Source: DATJAJ01 sp035622335
GTDB lineage: Archaea; Thermoproteota; Nitrososphaeria; Nitrososphaerales; Gagatemarchaeaceae
Assembly (NCBI GenBank): GCA_035622335.1
Contig: DASPVO010000030.1
Coordinates: 1-17,122 of the forward strand
DNA: 17,122 nt
Reading direction: 5' to 3'
Below, piece after piece: positions 1-6,098 of the stretch. Within the stretch, counting starts at the first letter, position 1; each line of letters begins with the position of its first letter. Made by a program: the position numbers and the translations under genes. Under the pieces are notes generated by a model. The model had not been told where the DNA came from. It worked only from the letters and a program-made list of their open reading frames with translations, and ran no database searches.

Positions 1-510
1 CAGCATCTCGGGGTCATGAACGAGCGCCTTGGCTATGTGGAGCCTCTGCTTCATTCCCCTGGAGTACTTCTCGACCCGCTCGTTCTCCCTTCCCTTGAGT
101 CCCACTAGTTGTATGAGCTCTGGTATCCTCTTCCTTGCGGACTCCGGTTCGACGCCGTACAGGTCAGAGAAGTACCGAAGGTTATCAACGGCGGACACCC
201 TGTTGTAGAGTCCCCGCTCTCCGCCGTAGACGATGCCTATCCTCCTTCTTATCTCGAAGATCTCCTTCGTTACGTCGAGGCCGAGCACCGTCGCCCTTCC
301 CGAAGTGGGAGACAGGAGGGTGGTCAGTATCTTGATGGTCGTGGTCTTCCCGGCTCCATTCGGCCCAATCAGACCGAAGAGCTCGCCCTTGGATATCGAG
401 AATGAGACTCCGTCCAGCGCCTTCGTCGTCCCGCTCACCGTGCCGAAGAAAGAGCGGGTGAGGTAGACGCGCGTTAGGTCCTCCACTTCGACCGCGTAAC
501 TCGCCGACAT
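1..510 (-). CDS. ABC transporter ATP-binding protein (partial, cut by left edge)
   Basis: This is the first 170 residues of an ABC-type ATPase, probably the energy-coupling subunit of an ABC-2-type exporter acting at the cytoplasmic face of the membrane. The Walker A motif GPNGAGKT is at residues 49-56. The signature motif appears as YSRGMKQR at about 149-156, a common variant of LSGGQ in ABC-2 exporters. The visible part ends at ALVHDPEML, just before the expected Walker B, which lies outside the window. The Q-loop region reads GIVYGGERGLYNR, with GGERGLY where many family members carry a Q. The ATG at 510 is the natural start, because the nucleotide-binding domain begins within ten residues of it. 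A weak TATA-like stretch lies near 540-548. The permease would be expected beyond the left edge. Family assignment is firm; substrate is unknown. Confidence 0.93.
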   Translation of the reverse strand, partial: MSASYAVEVEDLTRVYLTRSFFGTVSGTTKALDGVSFSISKGELFGLIGPNGAGKTTTIKILTTLLSPTSGRATVLGLDVTKEIFEIRRRIGIVYGGERGLYNRVSAVDNLRYFSDLYGVEPESARKRIPELIQLVGLKGRENERVEKYSRGMKQRLHIAKALVHDPEML

Positions 511-745
511 TTTGAGAGGCCAGCGTCCCGGATGGAGCGATATGAATGTAGTCCGAAAAGCTGCTGAAATCGAAGACACGTCAGTGAATCACATACAGAC
601 GACTTTACGCAAGTTGCTGACATCACTGGACAGTTAGCTGCTGTTGACCAATGAATGTCAAATGTCGTGTATGCTCCGAAAGCCTGACTACCGAGATGCA
701 CCCGTTCGCAAGGCATATATCGATTCCAACAGCTTCCATAGACCG
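511..745. other. Intergenic region between divergent genes
   Basis: This 235-nt stretch separates the ABC ATPase (minus) from the DUF1028 gene (plus). It looks more AT-rich and less codon-like than its surroundings. An open frame runs through its right part from ATG 644, but the DUF1028 domain begins only at about codon 35 of that frame, so I treat this part as non-coding. It holds a good TATA-like element at 714-720 and a weak one near 540-548. Two stretches, 542-561 and 651-683, each contain ATGAATGT followed by TCCGAAA and AGC. I see no tRNA or convincing stable RNA. Confidence 0.45.
714..720 (+). promoter_or_regulatory. TATA box of the DUF1028 gene
   Basis: The element CATATAT is centred at about 717, 29 nt before the TTG at 746. 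That is the archaeal TATA-to-start-site distance, so transcription would begin at or next to the TTG. Its position inside the upstream open frame argues against the ATG starts at 644, 662 and 671. Confidence 0.5.
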
Positions 746-1642
746 TTGACCTATTCGATCGTCGCGCGGGACGAGAAGACTGGGCAAATGGGAGTTGCAG
801 TCCAATCACACTACTTCTCTGTCGGGTCGACCGTGACTTGGGCGAGAGCGGGGGTAGGCGCCGTTGCGACGCAGTCAATCGTCGACAAGCGTTATGGTCC
901 GTTAGGACTAGAGCTGATGAGCGCTGGCAAATCGGCGAGCGAGTCCTTGGAGGGACTGCTGAGGTCCGACGAGGGTAGGGAGATGCGACAGGTGGCATTC
1001 GTCGATTCGAAGGGGAACGTCGCCACACACACGGGTTCGAAGTGCATCCCATACGCGGGTCACGTCACAGGCGACGGTTTCAGCTGTCAGGGGAACATAA
1101 TGAGGAGCGAGCGCGTTTGGGAATCGATGCGCGAGTCTTATCAGAAGAACGGACACCTGCCGCTCCCAGAAAGGCTCGTCGAAGCACTGCAGGCGGGTGA
1201 GGACGCAGGAGGCGACATACGCGGAAAGCAGTCCGCGGCGATACTAGTCGTGGAGAAGGAGACTTCGCCCACCTACTGGGGAGGGCGGGTCGTGGAGTTG
1301 AGGGTCGAAGACCATCCAGAGCCCGTCGTCGAGCTTCGAAGGCTGCTCAGGTACTTCAGAGGTTACGAGTGCGCGTCTAGGGGAGACGATCTTCTCGGGG
1401 AGGAGAAGTTCGCTGAAGCTCTTGCGTCGTTCGAAAAGGCTCACGAGCTTGCGCCTGAGATAGACGAGCTGAAGTACTGGGTGGGCGTCAGCCTGCTCTC
1501 CACGCCAGAGAAGGAGAGGGGTATGAGCATGCTCCGCGAGCTCTTCGCGAAGGACAAGAATTGGGTGCAGGTGACGAGAGGCATACTCCAGACCAGGATC
1601 CCGCCCATCGACCCCGAAGTCGCTGAAGAATTGATGCGCTAA
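746..1642 (+). CDS. DUF1028 (Ntn-hydrolase-like) protein with TPR-like C-terminus
   Basis: The protein matches the DUF1028 family, placed in the Ntn-hydrolase-like superfamily, whose substrate is not established. Diagnostic stretches are TYSIVARDEKTG, GVAVQSHYFSVGS, WARAGVGAVATQS, YGPLGLELM, the HTGSKCIPYAGHV segment, QGNIM and GGDIRGKQSAA, in the usual order. The last third looks like a TPR: GDDLLGEEKFAEALASFEKA followed by a second helical pair. The open frame extends upstream to ATG 644, but the domain starts right at the TTG at 746 and a TATA element lies 29 nt before it. I therefore choose TTG 746, giving 298 residues; ATG 644 would give 332. No signal peptide is visible, so it is probably cytoplasmic. 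Its stop overlaps the convergent nuclease-like gene by 4 nt. Family call is firm; the start is inferred. Confidence 0.85.
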   Translation: MTYSIVARDEKTGQMGVAVQSHYFSVGSTVTWARAGVGAVATQSIVDKRYGPLGLELMSAGKSASESLEGLLRSDEGREMRQVAFVDSKGNVATHTGSKCIPYAGHVTGDGFSCQGNIMRSERVWESMRESYQKNGHLPLPERLVEALQAGEDAGGDIRGKQSAAILVVEKETSPTYWGGRVVELRVEDHPEPVVELRRLLRYFRGYECASRGDDLLGEEKFAEALASFEKAHELAPEIDELKYWVGVSLLSTPEKERGMSMLRELFAKDKNWVQVTRGILQTRIPPIDPEVAEELMR

Positions 1643-2235
1643 ACGAGCTCGAGTAAATCCCTGTACTCCGGGATGGAGTCGACGAAGCTGCGAAGAGTGT
1701 GAACGGGCACTACAGCCGCCCCGTCTACGAAGCGCGAACCAGACTCTGTCAGGGTGAGAATCACCGCGACCATGGGGGCAAAGTCCCCACCGTTCTTTCG
1801 CAGACGCCTGGCTCTGCTCAGCTGGGCGTCGGCGCATCTTGCCAATGCAGAGAGTCCCATCCCCCTCCGCCAGTGCTTGCAGTCCACCACGAGGGTGTAG
1901 GACGAGCCGCTCGCGACGAGGTCTATCTGTGCCCGCGGCCTCTTGAGAAGGACGTTCTCCTCGACGACGAGACCGCACGCGCGGAGGACCGCGGCAACGA
2001 ACGACTCGAACTCCTTCCAGTCAAGCAGCCTTCCGACCATCTCTGGGGGGAACCCAGCCCTGCACGCTGCCAATGCCCTGACCGGCCGGCTATCGCTCTC
2101 CGATTGGCCGAGCATTAGCCCCTCCCTCACCTCGTTCAGCGACACCTCCATCAGGCGTGTCGTCGACCTGCCATCCAGGTATGCGGAGAGTCTGTCGTCT
2201 GTGGAAATCAAGCAGAGAGTTACCCTAGACCGCAC
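1639..2235 (-). CDS. PD-(D/E)XK (Mrr-like) nuclease-family protein
   Basis: The 198-residue product carries the core of a restriction-endonuclease-like fold at about residues 72-160. This comprises an acidic helix (DWKEFESFVAAVLRACG), then a beta strand with D105 in RAQIDLVA, then VVDCKHW with D118 and K120. It fits the E...D...(D/E)xK metal site of Mrr-type domains. Known relatives cut or process DNA; the real substrate here is unknown. The N-terminal 60 residues are unfamiliar and may be an extra module. The start is GTG 2235; an internal ATG at codon 29 is a weaker alternative. It lies 9 nt after the small membrane protein gene and is probably co-transcribed with it. No methyltransferase or specificity subunit is nearby, so it is not an obvious restriction system. 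The tail overlaps the DUF1028 gene by 4 nt. Confidence 0.75.
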   Translation of the reverse strand: MRSRVTLCLISTDDRLSAYLDGRSTTRLMEVSLNEVREGLMLGQSESDSRPVRALAACRAGFPPEMVGRLLDWKEFESFVAAVLRACGLVVEENVLLKRPRAQIDLVASGSSYTLVVDCKHWRRGMGLSALARCADAQLSRARRLRKNGGDFAPMVAVILTLTESGSRFVDGAAVVPVHTLRSFVDSIPEYRDLLELV

Positions 2236-2244
2236 TCTTAGGCG

Positions 2245-2550
2245 TCATTGCGCGGCGCCGACCGAGGCCTTCTGTTGTGGCTTCCATGCTTCCAACAAGA
2301 ACGCGACGTTCACGACTATGAGAGCGGCGATGGCGACCTGAACCCAGTCGAGCGTCGGTGGGCTGCGCAGAACCTGGCCCGAGGCCGTGACTATCTGAAG
2401 GCGCTTGGTGAGAATTCCGTACCCGGTGGTGGCGCTCCCCACGTGCGCGCTCGCGTAAGCGTTCCGCCACTGGACGTCGAGCTCCACCTCGTAGGCGAAG
2501 AGCAAGACGACCGCGTCGAAGATCATGAGCTTCAGTAAACCCCAGCGCAA
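2245..2550 (-). CDS. Small two-helix membrane protein, unknown function
   Basis: I do not recognise this 101-residue protein. It has one hydrophobic segment at about residues 4-20 and a stronger one at about 68-87 (VQVAIAALIVVNVAFLLEAW). Between them is a polar stretch of about 45 residues that could face the outside or form a small sensor-like loop. The start is TTG 2550, which lies 28.5 nt from the centre of a TATA element at 2576-2582, as expected for a leaderless message. An in-frame ATG at 2526 would shorten the first helix. The nuclease-like gene follows after 9 nt, suggesting a membrane-nuclease pair. No family or function can be assigned. Confidence 0.65.
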   Translation of the reverse strand: MRWGLLKLMIFDAVVLLFAYEVELDVQWRNAYASAHVGSATTGYGILTKRLQIVTASGQVLRSPPTLDWVQVAIAALIVVNVAFLLEAWKPQQKASVGAAQ

Positions 2551-2575
2551 CTGAGAAGGGCGGCGGGCTGGTTGG

Positions 2576-2582
2576 CTTAAAG
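2576..2582. promoter_or_regulatory. Shared TATA element between divergent genes 2550 (-) and 2611 (+)
   Basis: CTTAAAG reads as CTTTAAG on the other strand, so it can act as a TATA-like site in both directions. Its centre is 28.5 nt from TTG 2550 on the minus strand and about 32 nt from ATG 2611 on the plus strand. No other AT-rich element lies in the 60-nt gap. Confidence 0.5.
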
Positions 2583-2610
2583 GCTTGGTCCCGCGAATCC
2601 TTAACTGTGG

Positions 2611-3195
2611 ATGGTTTCAGCGCGACTCCTCATGAAAGAGTCCCAGGCCAGGGGACTGGCGCTGCTCATCTTGACCATCGTGGTTCTCGCCATCTTCGCG
2701 TACGGAGTGCTCACTGACACGAGAAGGGTGGCCGGCGTCAGCATGCTCCCGACCCTTGAGGACGGAGACCTCGTCGTACTCCAGAAGGTTCCCTTCTCCT
2801 CAATCTCTGCGGGCGACATTATCGTCTACACACCGCCTTGTTCGGCCACGGGCTTCTCGGTGATACACCGGGTAGTACAGGTGACGCAGGGAGGGCTCAT
2901 CACGCAGGGAGATGACCGTCTTACGAACCCCCAGACGGACCAGTCAGCGGGGATAGCAACCGGGCCAATCACCGCCAATTGCGTCGCCGGGGAGGTGGTC
3001 TTCGTCGTCCCCTATCTCGAGCGCATCGCCGACCTGCCCTACGGTGCGAACTATGCGATCGCATTCTTGATAGTCGTCGTGATCGTCCTGATGGAGCTGG
3101 CTCCGAGAAGGGAGACTGACGAGAAGTCGAATGGCCAGGACGCGACGACCCACGAAACCGGGGTGCCCGAGAATCGGCAAGAAAGTTCAGGATAG
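2611..3195 (+). CDS. Signal peptidase I, archaeal/ER type (S26B)
   Basis: The membrane-bound enzyme removes signal peptides from Sec- or Tat-exported preproteins on the outer face of the membrane. The first transmembrane helix is at residues 16-33. The catalytic serine is S44 in GVSMLPTL. The general base is His86 in SVIHRVV, the Ser-His type seen in archaea and Sec11, not the bacterial Ser-Lys type. The conserved acidic box follows at TQGDDRLTNP (D101/D102). A second transmembrane helix lies at about 147-163, followed by a hydrophilic cytoplasmic tail of some 30 residues. The length of 194 residues is normal. The start is ATG 2611, about 5-7 nt after the start site predicted from the TATA at 2576-2582. 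The SET-domain coding sequence overlaps its stop codon. Confidence 0.93.
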   Translation: MVSARLLMKESQARGLALLILTIVVLAIFAYGVLTDTRRVAGVSMLPTLEDGDLVVLQKVPFSSISAGDIIVYTPPCSATGFSVIHRVVQVTQGGLITQGDDRLTNPQTDQSAGIATGPITANCVAGEVVFVVPYLERIADLPYGANYAIAFLIVVVIVLMELAPRRETDEKSNGQDATTHETGVPENRQESSG

Positions 3196-3629
3196 CCAGT
3201 GCTGGCAAGAAGGGACGGGGAGTCTTTGCTCTTACAGCGATGGCAGAAGGCGAACTCGTTACGAAGTACAGCGGGGTGGCGCGTTGGGTCTGGGACATCC
3301 CGGCACATCTCTGGCAGCACTGTTTTCAGGTCGGGTTCGACCGCTACGTCCTGCCTAGGAGGGGCTCGCCCGGATGGTACGTCAACCACTCCTGCGACCC
3401 TAACTGCCTCATTAGGGGAGCACGCGAGGTCGTGACTCGGAGGCCGATAAGAAGAGGCGAGGAACTGACGATAGACTATTCAACAAACGTCGGATGGGAG
3501 GGGTATAGCTTGAGTTGCGCTTGCGGAGCTCGAAATTGTAGGCGAATCGTCACTAGTTACGGGCACCTGAACGCCAAGCTCAAGAGAGAATACGGAAACA
3601 AAGTCTCAAGATTCCTACTGAAGGGTTAA
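3192..3629 (+). CDS. SET-domain protein (putative protein lysine methyltransferase), N-terminus uncertain
   Basis: SET enzymes transfer a methyl group from S-adenosylmethionine to lysine. The SET core is visible in order: KGRGVFAL and GELVTKYSG near the N-terminus, NHSCDPNC in the middle, and GEELTIDYS. A post-SET zinc-binding patch, CACGARNC, follows. The first obvious ATG (3240) falls inside the domain and would remove the KGRGVFAL cofactor-binding motif. That motif is encoded in frame upstream, back to at least 3192, but the frame from 3120 to 3240 contains no ATG, GTG or TTG. The range given starts at ATA 3192, which overlaps the signal peptidase stop as ATAG. A second option is ATG 3131 in another frame with a +1 shift near 3180-3186. 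A chromatin protein or another protein could be the substrate; none is shown. Family firm, start unresolved. Confidence 0.8.
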   Translation: MASAGKKGRGVFALTAMAEGELVTKYSGVARWVWDIPAHLWQHCFQVGFDRYVLPRRGSPGWYVNHSCDPNCLIRGAREVVTRRPIRRGEELTIDYSTNVGWEGYSLSCACGARNCRRIVTSYGHLNAKLKREYGNKVSRFLLKG

Positions 3630-3665
3630 TCGCGGGTGGATGAATGAGCGGTTCCGCCAGTAACC

Positions 3666-3683
3666 TGACGCCTGACGGCGTCA
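3666..3683. repeat. Perfect 7-bp inverted repeat upstream of the TBP promoter
   Basis: TGACGCC and GGCGTCA are perfect reverse complements separated by TGAC. The element ends 12 nt before the first TBP TATA box. It could be an operator or activator site for TBP, or a hairpin at the end of the SET message. No T-run follows it, which weakens the terminator reading. Confidence 0.6.
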
Positions 3684-3695
3684 AGTGCTGGTTAG

Positions 3696-3714
3696 TATAA
3701 ATACCCTTTATATA
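3696..3714 (+). promoter_or_regulatory. TBP promoter with two overlapping TATA-like elements
   Basis: TATAAATA (3696-3703) and TTTATATA (3707-3714) stand out in a GC-rich region. The second is centred 27.5 nt before ATG 3738, predicting a leaderless message. The first would start transcription near 3725, leaving a short leader of about 13 nt without a Shine-Dalgarno sequence. Confidence 0.75.
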
Positions 3715-3737
3715 GTAACTAGAGATGCGCCAGGCTG

Positions 3738-4295
3738 ATGCCTCAGACAAAGGCAATCGTCAGCATAGAGAACGTCGTAGCATCAGCATCTATCAACCAA
3801 ACAGTCGACCTGAACCTCATCACCAAGAACTTCGTCGACGTGGAGTATCATCCGGATCAGTTCCCTGGCTTGGTCTTCAGGCTCAAGAACCCGAAGACAG
3901 CGACTCTGATCTTCAGCTCCGGAAAGATGGTGTGCACGGGCGCGAAGTCTGAAGAGCAGGCGAGGAAGGCCGTGGAGGAGGTCGTGAGGAGGCTGAAGAA
4001 GGGGAACATACCCATCAAGAACGAGGCCGAGGTGGAAATCCAGAACATAGTAGCGTCTGCGAGCCTCGGAGGCAAGGTGCACCTTGAGGAAGCGGCGCGT
4101 GTGCTCCCGAAGTCGATGTACGAGCCCGAGCAGTTCCCAGGCCTGATACACAGGATGGCCGACCCGAAGACCGTGATACTGCTCTTCGCGTCAGGAAAGC
4201 TCGTCTGCACGGGCGCGAAGAAGGAAAGCGAGGTCTACAGAGCCGTGAACAACCTGCACGTGACTCTAGAAGAGAAGAACCTCATGGTCTACTGA
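3738..4295 (+). CDS. tbp: TATA-binding protein (TBP)
   Basis: TBP binds the TATA box and, with TFB, recruits archaeal RNA polymerase. The 185-residue protein is two copies of the TBP repeat. Repeat 1 covers residues 9-90 with ENVVASAS, DQFPGLVFRL and FSSGKMVCTGAK. Repeat 2 covers 99-180 with QNIVASAS, EQFPGLIHRM and FASGKLVCTGAK. The two halves align along their length, giving the saddle fold. The start is ATG 3738, because repeat 1 begins within ten residues and the promoter spacing fits; ATG 3725 is out of frame. It has neither the acidic C-terminal tail nor the long N-terminus seen in some TBPs. It is transcribed alone and converges with the orotate phosphoribosyltransferase-like gene, 18 nt away. 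Confidence 0.98.
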   Translation: MPQTKAIVSIENVVASASINQTVDLNLITKNFVDVEYHPDQFPGLVFRLKNPKTATLIFSSGKMVCTGAKSEEQARKAVEEVVRRLKKGNIPIKNEAEVEIQNIVASASLGGKVHLEEAARVLPKSMYEPEQFPGLIHRMADPKTVILLFASGKLVCTGAKKESEVYRAVNNLHVTLEEKNLMVY

Positions 4296-4324
4296 GAGGT
4301 CCTTCCCTCCCTCCTATTTTCTCC
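4296..4324. terminator. Possible pyrimidine-rich terminator region
   Basis: The gap between the convergent TBP and OPRT-like genes begins a C/T-rich tract on the plus strand that includes TATTTT at 4315-4320 and runs into the end of the OPRT-like gene. Archaeal polymerases often stop at T-rich tracts without a hairpin. No stem is visible, and the T-run is short. Confidence 0.3.
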
Positions 4325-4946
4325 GAACCTGGCCTGCTCTTCCTACAGACCTGGTGATCGCCTTGATATCGGACTCTGAGATCAAGTCCATCGAGAGAAG
4401 GGCGTCGCCGAGTTCGATCACATCGACCACCGCGTGCAGGGCGATCCCCTTCTTGTGGAGCTTCTCCCTCGCCCCTTCGAGCCTGTCGATGAGGACCACC
4501 GCGTCGCGCAGCTCGCCGCCTTCGTCAGTGACAGCCTCGGCAGCGGCCAGTATCGACTCGCCCGACTCTGCGAGGTCGTTCACCGCGACGACCCTCCAGT
4601 CCGGACGGACCTCTCCTTCGACCGACTTTCCCCCCGGTTCCCTGATCCCCTTGGTGTAGAGGAGCGGCCTCTTCAGCGCGATCGCAACCGGAGCGGCGAA
4701 GAAGAGCCCCTGGAAGCTCACGGCGCATACCGCACCGGCTTTCGGGACCTTCTGCCTTATCACTCCGGCCAGAGCGTCGACCACCGCAGAGTAAGCGCCC
4801 GGAAAGCTCGGAAGGGCGTGCAGGTTGATGTAGTAAGGGGTGTCTCTGCCGTCTGGAAGCGTGAAGGTGCCGAACTGGAGCGCTCCGGTCTTGAGCAGGC
4901 CCTCCGCGAGGTTCTTGACCATGGCGTCTCTCCGCCTCCAAGCCAT
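4314..4946 (-). CDS. pyrE: Orotate phosphoribosyltransferase-like protein
   Basis: OPRT joins orotate to PRPP to give orotidine 5'-phosphate in pyrimidine synthesis. The 210-residue protein shows the OPRT N-terminal signature (GTFTLPDGRDTPYYIN, then LPSFPGAYSAV). It also shows the LLYTKGIREPGGKSVEGEV segment, which corresponds to the mobile loop. The PRPP-binding loop is at about 118-132 and reads VVAVNDLAESGESI, where OPRTs usually have an ED(x)TTGGS-like sequence. One acidic residue is replaced by Asn, while the second Asp and the SG.S end are kept. The start is ATG 4946: the TATA at 4971-4978 is centred 28.5 nt away. ATG 4922 is the alternative. No other pyrimidine gene is adjacent. Fold assignment is strong; full catalytic competence as PyrE is less certain. 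Confidence 0.8.
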   Translation of the reverse strand: MAWRRRDAMVKNLAEGLLKTGALQFGTFTLPDGRDTPYYINLHALPSFPGAYSAVVDALAGVIRQKVPKAGAVCAVSFQGLFFAAPVAIALKRPLLYTKGIREPGGKSVEGEVRPDWRVVAVNDLAESGESILAAAEAVTDEGGELRDAVVLIDRLEGAREKLHKKGIALHAVVDVIELGDALLSMDLISESDIKAITRSVGRAGQVRRK

Positions 4947-4970
4947 GGCGGCCCGTCGCCCGATTCTAAC

Positions 4971-4978
4971 TTATAAAA
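4971..4978. promoter_or_regulatory. Shared TATA element between divergent OPRT-like and LarA-like genes
   Basis: TTATAAAA contains the palindrome TTATAA. Its centre is 28.5 nt from ATG 4946 (minus) and 26.5 nt from TTG 5001 (plus). Both distances fit leaderless transcripts, and it is the only TATA-like element in the 54-nt gap. Confidence 0.65.
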
Positions 4979-5000
4979 CAACGCAGCGCCGAGATGGCGT

Positions 5001-6098
5001 TTGCCGGAAATCTGGTTGCCATACGGCCAGGTGGAGACTCTCCTGACAATCCAGGCTGAGAACCTCGGCGCCGTCGTCGACCCAACGGTGGAGGCGGCCA
5101 CGATAGACATAGAGAGACTCTCGACGGACGTGAAGAGAGCGACCCGCGTCTTCGTCTGCGACTCGAAGCCGCCCACACTACAGCTGCTGGGGCAGCTCGC
5201 CGAGCCCATGGCCTCGACTGAGGGCCTCGCGATAATCGTGAGCGAAGGCGCTAAGACGGACGCTCACTTGCAGAAGCTGAAGGAGAAGATCTCCCGCGTG
5301 GGGAGGCCGGCGGAGTCGGGCGGGGAGGAGACCCAATACGAGACTTCTCTGCTTTCTCCTGGCAGCAAGATGTTCATAGGGACAGCAGAGCCGGACCCCC
5401 TCTTCGGTCTCTGGGACAGCCGGGTCAGCGCTTGCCTCGACTGGATAGGGAACGCCCGGAGGGCAGCGACCCTCGCCGCTCGCGAGTACGAACCTTCTCC
5501 CTTCGAGAAGACCGAGTCATACAAGGCCGTGGAGGAGATGGCCAAGCGCTTCCCAGAGGCGTCGTTCGTCGACGTCGTCCCCAGAGGAGGTAAGATCCGG
5601 TCCGTGCTTCAGGACGCCCCCTTCGACGCGGTCAGGAACGGTTTCCTCACCGCAAGCCTGTCCCAGGCGAGGGCATCGGTAGTGGGGGCCGGGGGGGCGG
5701 GATACGACGACACGCTCTCGGGCTCGCTGAGGTCCGCCTGGAGCAGCGTCGGCTCGGCGAAGTCGGGTGGCGACCTGCTAATAGTCGGCGAGTGCGCCGA
5801 CGGGCTCGGTTCGAAGGCGCTTGAGATGGTCGCCTCCGGGAGGATCGACCCTGCGAGGAAGGCGCCGACGGGATACGTGGAGGGGATTGAGGAGGTGGCG
5901 TATCTCGAGCAGCTGAAGTCGGAGTACGAGGTGATGCTGCTGTCGGGTCTCCCTGAGCTCTACGCCAAGTCGAGGATCGGATTCAGGACCGCCCGCGGGT
6001 CAGAGGAGGCGCTCGCAAAGCTGCTGTCGAAGCTGGGGAGGAACGCGAAGCTGAACGTCATCACGAGGTCCTCGGAGTCGAGGGTCTCCGGCTCATAG
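5001..6098 (+). CDS. LarA/DUF2088-like protein lacking the nickel-site histidines
   Basis: The 365-residue protein resembles LarA, the nickel-pincer lactate racemase, and its DUF2088 relatives. The N-terminus IWLPYGQVETLLTIQAENL matches the LarA opening. VFVCDSKPPTLQLLGQLAEP (50-69) sits where the family has a D..RPTP-like element. GGDLLIVGECADGLGSKALEM (257-277, in part) matches the C-terminal domain. However, the only histidine is His89, whereas known LarA enzymes use several histidines and a lysine to hold the cofactor and abstract protons. The region that should carry the GTHR-type motif is unrecognisable. It is therefore probably not a racemase and may be a binding or structural paralogue. 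TTG 5001 is chosen because TATA 4971-4978 is spaced for a leaderless start. The tail overlaps the M50 gene by 6 nt. Confidence 0.65.
   Translation: MPEIWLPYGQVETLLTIQAENLGAVVDPTVEAATIDIERLSTDVKRATRVFVCDSKPPTLQLLGQLAEPMASTEGLAIIVSEGAKTDAHLQKLKEKISRVGRPAESGGEETQYETSLLSPGSKMFIGTAEPDPLFGLWDSRVSACLDWIGNARRAATLAAREYEPSPFEKTESYKAVEEMAKRFPEASFVDVVPRGGKIRSVLQDAPFDAVRNGFLTASLSQARASVVGAGGAGYDDTLSGSLRSAWSSVGSAKSGGDLLIVGECADGLGSKALEMVASGRIDPARKAPTGYVEGIEEVAYLEQLKSEYEVMLLSGLPELYAKSRIGFRTARGSEEALAKLLSKLGRNAKLNVITRSSESRVSGS

Noticed and set aside
542..683. Possible C/D-box RNA in the 511-745 gap
   Set aside because: ATGAATG and CTGA occur, but the boxes do not match the C/D consensus with paired C'/D' spacing, so this is not supportable.
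474..1052. 192-codon minus-strand open frame across the ABC/DUF1028 gap
   Set aside because: It overlaps the ABC start and the DUF1028 domain in antisense, and its Ser/Arg-rich translation has no recognisable motif.
1639..2235. A full restriction-modification system around the nuclease-like gene
   Set aside because: No methyltransferase, specificity or helicase gene is present within the window.
3666..3683. Inverted repeat as an intrinsic terminator
   Set aside because: The stem is only 7 bp and no T-run follows, so a terminator call is not justified; it is reported as a repeat.
3725..3952. ATG 3725 as the start of an overlapping gene before TBP
   Set aside because: It is out of frame with TBP, and its translation is low-complexity with no family signal.
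4434..4976. 180-codon plus-strand open frame antisense to the OPRT-like gene
   Set aside because: It is a shadow of a clearly conserved gene and also crosses the shared TATA element.
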